Assembly (NCBI GenBank): GCA_019916065.1
Contig: CM034236.1
Span: forward strand, 13,965,167-14,029,166
Direction of reading: 5' to 3'
DNA: 64,000 nt
Source of the DNA: Vitellaria paradoxa
Taxonomy: Eukaryota > Streptophyta > Magnoliopsida > Ericales > Sapotaceae
This document shows, piece after piece, positions 60,206 to 64,000 of the stretch (positions within the stretch are counted from its first letter, which is position 1; every line of letters begins with the position of its first letter). Both the position numbers and the translations under genes were made by a program. The notes under the pieces are model-generated. The model was not told the origin of the DNA, did no database searches, and was given only the letters and a program-made list of their open reading frames with translations.

Positions 60206-61899
60206 CCCCCAACTTAAGGTTTGCTAGGCCCTAGCAAATTAACTCAACAAGAAGTCACTTTCCAATACACAACCTAATTCAAAGTTGCACATAATTTGTT
60301 AATGTAAATTCTTTTGAATTTTAAGTTTAGTTCCTCATAACAATCAAAAGTTAACATGAACAATCCATAAATGCAACAATCTATTCATTGAGTGGTCTTA
60401 AAGTATGAATCCAATTCCTTCTGCTCATAATCTTTCAATAAAACATAAATCCGGCTCAACATGCAAGTTCTTTCTAGTCTTGACTTCAATCCTCACAAGG
60501 CATACTCTCTTCAAAGAATGAGGATTGGGTACCACACTCTTGGAAGATTCTATCATAATGAGTAAATGTAAAGTAAGTTCTAGTAAGAATCCTTCTTAAA
60601 TAAAAAATGGTAAAGTCCAATGAATATTCAACTTGGCATAACTCTATGAAAGAAATAATCCATAACAAAAAGAATGTTGAACCATTTCACATTAAAAACT
60701 TCAATTTCAACTCATTTGATACCTTAGATCTATTAGGTCTTTATTTAGGTTGCAATGGGGCTAAAGGGTTAGATATAGAACCAATTGGGATATTCAAAGA
60801 AGTGCCTTAGTTGCATAAACTTTATCCCCTTTTTTTGTTAATCTCACTTAATCTTTTCTTTCTCTCCCTTTCCCTTTTATATTCATAGTCTAATTTCACC
60901 TTCATCTGAAGCTATCCACATAAACTTAGCACTTTTAGATTTTTTTTTTTTGAAAAATAAAATAAAATGAACCCACTTGACATAGCAAAGTTTAATACCA
61001 TTCTTTATATCACTCTTACTTCCTTCTCTTACATCTTATCAAACTCCATTTCCTTGAAACCGCCATTTTCCCTTTTTACCTCCTTAATTCTTCCTCTCCA
61101 TAGCTTATGCAATTCCAAGGAACTTGGGTTGGCTATAAATATCTTTCCAAGGTTAGGGTATTATTCAAGGCTCGGAAAGATAAATACATTTATGCATTTA
61201 AGGCTTAACATGGTTCTTAAGGATAATTAATAGAAAGGAAAGTCAATAAAGCTTGAAAGATCCAAAGATGGCCTACTTCACTTCCAAGGTCTCATTTGAG
61301 TTTCCACATTCATTCCAATGTTTAAAGTCCAAGTTGATGTGTTTCCCTTGTTATGAATTCAAAACAAATGTTTAGAGCTATTGAAAGGATATAGATATAA
61401 AAAAACACGTGGAAGTCATTTTAACCACTCAGCAAAAGAAAGTTGTAAGGCTCAAATCTCACAAGGGTAGTCTCCACTATTAGAGATTAAATGCATGCAT
61501 TCCTTGAATTAAACTTATATTCCATGAATTCATACTTACACAATTTCTCAATTCATAATTTAATTCCAAAAACTTCAAGAGTGTCATAGTTATGAATCCC
61601 ATGTTAACAATCAATGTCTAAGGAAATGTCACAAGGAATTCTCAAAAATAAACATTAACTAATCATATACAAAATTGAATCAAGTCAAAAATTGAAAATG
61701 TCTCATTTTATTCATTTCTAATTCCAATTCAACAGAAGTTTCATTTAGCCCACAACAAAAACAAACTATCATTCTTTTCTATTTCAACAAAAAGACACCA
61801 TTCAGAGTTTAGACTTCCCAACAAAACAAAACAAAAGAAAAATTGAGATCAAGAGCTACAACTTCCTAATTGGTGAAAAAACAAAGCAACTGCTAATCT
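60206..61899 (-). other. Athila-type 3' region, non-coding
   Basis: This lies between the LTR start and the small ORF. Plus-strand open frames here (60607-60810 and 60967-61230) have no recognisable domain, and I do not call them. Confidence 0.45.
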
Positions 61900-62122
61900 C
61901 TAAATATCTAAAGGAGGGTCATCAGATGGCATTGAAGAGGTTCCAGTAGTAGTGGAGGGTACTAGCAATTTCAATTTTTCTTCTATAGCTACAATCCTTT
62001 TCTCTTCAGTCTATAGCTCTTGTTTGATGAAGTATTGAGCCTCCCTAACCTCTTCAAGCTTGATATTCACTTTATCCCATTTCGAAAACATTTTTTTCCA
62101 TAAATTCTTCAGTGGTAGTCAT
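61900..62122 (-). pseudogene. Small coiled-coil ORF of the minus-strand Athila-type element
   Basis: The minus frame starts MTTTEEFMEK. After one extra base it reads MFSKWDKVNIKLEEVREAQY, FIKQEL, a TAG, then TEEKRIVAIEEKLKLLVPS and PSDDPPLDI before a stop. The middle is predicted coiled-coil by its charge pattern. It lies where Athila elements keep extra ORFs after pol. The function is unknown. Confidence 0.5.
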
Positions 62123-62300
62123 TTTTTTTCTGTTTCTTAGGACTCGCACTTCTTTCTTTAGAGGAAGCAATAATGAATCCCAAAGGTTTTACCGCATGTT
62201 TTTCCAATTTAGAAATCATTTTCCTTTTAGAAACATACTCTATGATGAACCTAGCAAATGGCAACCCATTAACCCCTTTTTTGTCTTAAAAAGTACAGCA
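62123..62300 (-). pseudogene. C-terminal part of another minus-strand Athila-type ORF
   Basis: The frame reads LPFARFIIEYVSKRKMISKL and EKHAVKPLGFIIASSKERSA on the minus strand. This resembles the C-terminal end of the downstream ORF of plant Athila elements, although I am not sure of the family. It is cut off near 62300, where L1 ORF1 sequence begins on the other strand. Confidence 0.4.
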
Positions 62301-62312
62301 ATGTTCTTCTAA

Positions 62313-63227
62313 ATGGCCCAACTCTACTCTCAACCCCTGAAAGTGCTTGATTACTACATGTCCTGTAAACACCTAGGCCATAAACAGGAGAATTGTTTTG
62401 TTGCCAATCCTACTCTTTGTCGTAAAGACAAAGCAGGAAATGAGAATGTTAAAGGGAAAATTTTAAGGGGGGAAGTTACTGCTCACAAGGGGGAAACTGT
62501 TTACGTGGCTAAGTCTCAACAGAAGACTATTTTTGCTACTGAGAACTCTGTTCTCCTAGTTGCTGAGGCTCCTTCCTCAAGTTTTTTTCCTACTACAGTT
62601 GGACCTTTATCTCTACCTTAAGATTCTAGCACTTCTGCCTCTCTTATTTTTACAATATCTCCTGTTTATGTATATTCTACTGCTGATATTTCCTCTCTTG
62701 GTACTACTTCTGCAGCACTTGCTACTACAGCATTTGCTCCAGCTTCAATTGTTACTTTTGTTATTGCTCCATCTTTGGGGATTGGATAGCATAGCAGTCA
62801 CTACTACTCCAAGTTCAAGCTCTGGCACAACTTCTCATACTACTTCTTTAACTCCTGGATAAGCCCCTCGTGTCAATATAAATTTCCAATCAGAGGAGAT
62901 TCCAAGAAATCATACTATTTCATCGGCCGAGTTGGCACTTCTCATTAAGCAGATGAAGATTCTTTTGAAGAGGATTCTAGTTGTGGGTTTGACGATAGAT
63001 ATGCCTTTCATCTTGGGGCCTTTGTTGATGTCCCACACAGTAGGAGTTTCCCTTCCAAAATTGACTCTAATTTTTCTTCTTCTAGCACTAGTTTAAAAGA
63101 TGTTGATGGTTTTCAGAGAGTCCTTAGAAGTCATCATGGTGGTAAAAAAAAAAACTCTACTATAGGCACTAGTGCTAGTAAACCTTCACAAACTTTACCC
63201 TGCAAGGGTTATAGTAAATCCAAATGA
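62313..63227 (+). pseudogene. L1 LINE ORF1 remnant
   Basis: The first part shows a zinc knuckle (CKHLGHKQENC) near 62362, as in plant L1 ORF1 proteins, followed by a basic stretch. A Ser/Thr/Pro/Ala-rich middle follows with a TAA at 62619 and two frame changes. The C-terminal part then reads DSFEEDSSCGFDDRYAFHL and DVDGFQRVLRSHHGGKKKN, ending at a TGA at 63225-63227. The 5' end is missing, cut at the junction with the Athila-type element. The protein would coat the LINE RNA. Confidence 0.75.
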
Positions 63228-64000
63228 TTAAGTCCTTTATCTGGAATATTAAGGGGATTGGCCAAGCTTCTTCCATTAGGCGGCTCAAAAAACGCATTTC
63301 ACTTCATTACTTGCAATTGTTTTGTATATTGGAGCCCTTTCTTATCTCAAATAAGATCTCTTCCATCAAGACTAAATTGTGAATGGATTTTGTTTTTGCT
63401 TCTACCTCTAACAAAATTTAGATTCTTTGGTCTCAACCATTCAATGTATAGATTTTACAGGATATAGGCCAGGTGATTCATTATAAGATTAGCCACTCTT
63501 CTCTTCCTGAGCCTCTTTACTCATCTTATGTTTATGCAAAGTGTTCTGTTCCTCTTCATATGGCTCTTTTAGATGCTTTAATGAGCATTTCTGGTGAAAT
63601 TGATGGTCCTTGGATGGTTAGAGGTGACTTTAATGTGGTTCAACAACATTTTGAGGTGGTTGGGGGACACCTTCAGCTTCAATCTGCAATAGATGATTTT
63701 AATGCGACTCTTATGGATTGTGGCTTGGAAGATGCTAAATTTGAGGGCACTCCTTAATACTTGGGTTAACGGTTTCACCAGGCACAGACTGGATAAAATG
63801 GTCATCAATAATCAGTAGGAGGCAGTTTTTCCTGTGTTTAAGGTTAACCATCTTAATCGTATAGGCTTAGACCATTCTCTTCTCCTTCTTTCTTATAATA
63901 TGAGGGAGGTACGGGGTTTTAGTCGTTTTAAATTTTTGCATGCCTGGCTAAAGCATCCTGACTTGTTAGACATTATAAAACAGAATTGGATGATGCCTAT
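63224..64000 (+). pseudogene. L1 LINE ORF2 remnant, endonuclease domain, runs off the window
   Basis: The frame starts MIKSFIWNIKGIGQASSIRR, the usual beginning of the plant L1 endonuclease, then LQLFCILEPFLIS and PWMVRGDFNVVQQ. After a one-base change near 63755 it reads TWVNGFTRHRLDKMV and RIGLDHSLLLLSYN, the last catalytic blocks of the endonuclease. In-frame stops near 63388, 63418, 63451 and 63808 inactivate it. The RT domain would lie beyond the window. Confidence 0.88.

Noticed and set aside
62560..62862. Leu-rich open frame
   Set aside because: Its first part is a shifted reading of the Thr/Ala/Pro-rich middle of L1 ORF1.

Overview
The window is nuclear DNA of a flowering plant, probably a eudicot with a large repeat-rich genome. 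The evidence is plant-type chromovirus, Athila-like and Tat-like Ty3/gypsy retrotransposons, CACTA, hAT and Tourist-type DNA elements, a tRNA-derived SINE, a plant L1 LINE, and fragments of plant genes with introns. The species cannot be named from the sequence. There are no operons. Coding capacity is almost entirely transposon-derived and mostly broken.

Layout. At 0.5-1.7 kb lies a secreted glycine-rich protein gene with a TATA box; its reading frame is split by one extra base. From 2.0 to 6.7 kb there are non-autonomous DNA elements: a 1.1 kb AT-rich Tourist-like element, a 2.1 kb element carrying a 147-bp tandem array whose unit folds on itself, and two small MITE-like units. At 6.9-9.3 kb a minus-strand split gene or gene remnant is weakly supported. 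At 9.9-10.8 kb there is a hAT-like element with a perfect 8-bp target duplication. From 11.6 to 17.3 kb the AT-rich DNA forms a giant imperfect palindrome (foldback type). 17.6-21.8 kb is mostly featureless, with a short possible Tat-type LTR remnant near 21 kb.

From 21.8 to 28.6 kb a complete but inactivated Ty3/gypsy chromovirus lies on the minus strand, with two 308-bp LTRs, a primer-binding site, gag, protease, RT/RNase H, integrase and a chromodomain. Just right of it, 28.7-31.3 kb holds exon-intron fragments of two unrelated genes in the same orientation: an EBS/SHL-like BAH-PHD chromatin reader and the ESCRT protein VPS60/CHMP5. This looks like captured gene fragments. 31.5-34.4 kb is probably a solo LTR, and 34.4-34.8 kb a hAT MITE. 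34.8-39.1 kb is a CACTA element interrupted by a 2.4 kb solo LTR with a perfect 5-bp target duplication.

From 38.2 to 50.1 kb an 8.3 kb Athila-like gag-pol body, followed by an extra acidic ORF, sits between two 1.8 kb direct repeats that contain a CACTA terminus. 50.4-50.8 kb is a PIF/Harbinger fragment. 52.5-58.1 kb is a decayed Tat-lineage element with the lineage's additional RNase H. 58.2-62.3 kb is a minus-strand Athila-type LTR and 3' region, with a SINE inserted in the LTR. The window ends in a decayed L1 LINE whose ORF1 stop and ORF2 start overlap.

Most retrotransposon stop codons look like C-to-T or G-to-A changes, as expected for old methylated copies. The window reads as layered insertions around one plausible host gene, the glycine-rich protein, and possibly a second at 6.9-9.3 kb.
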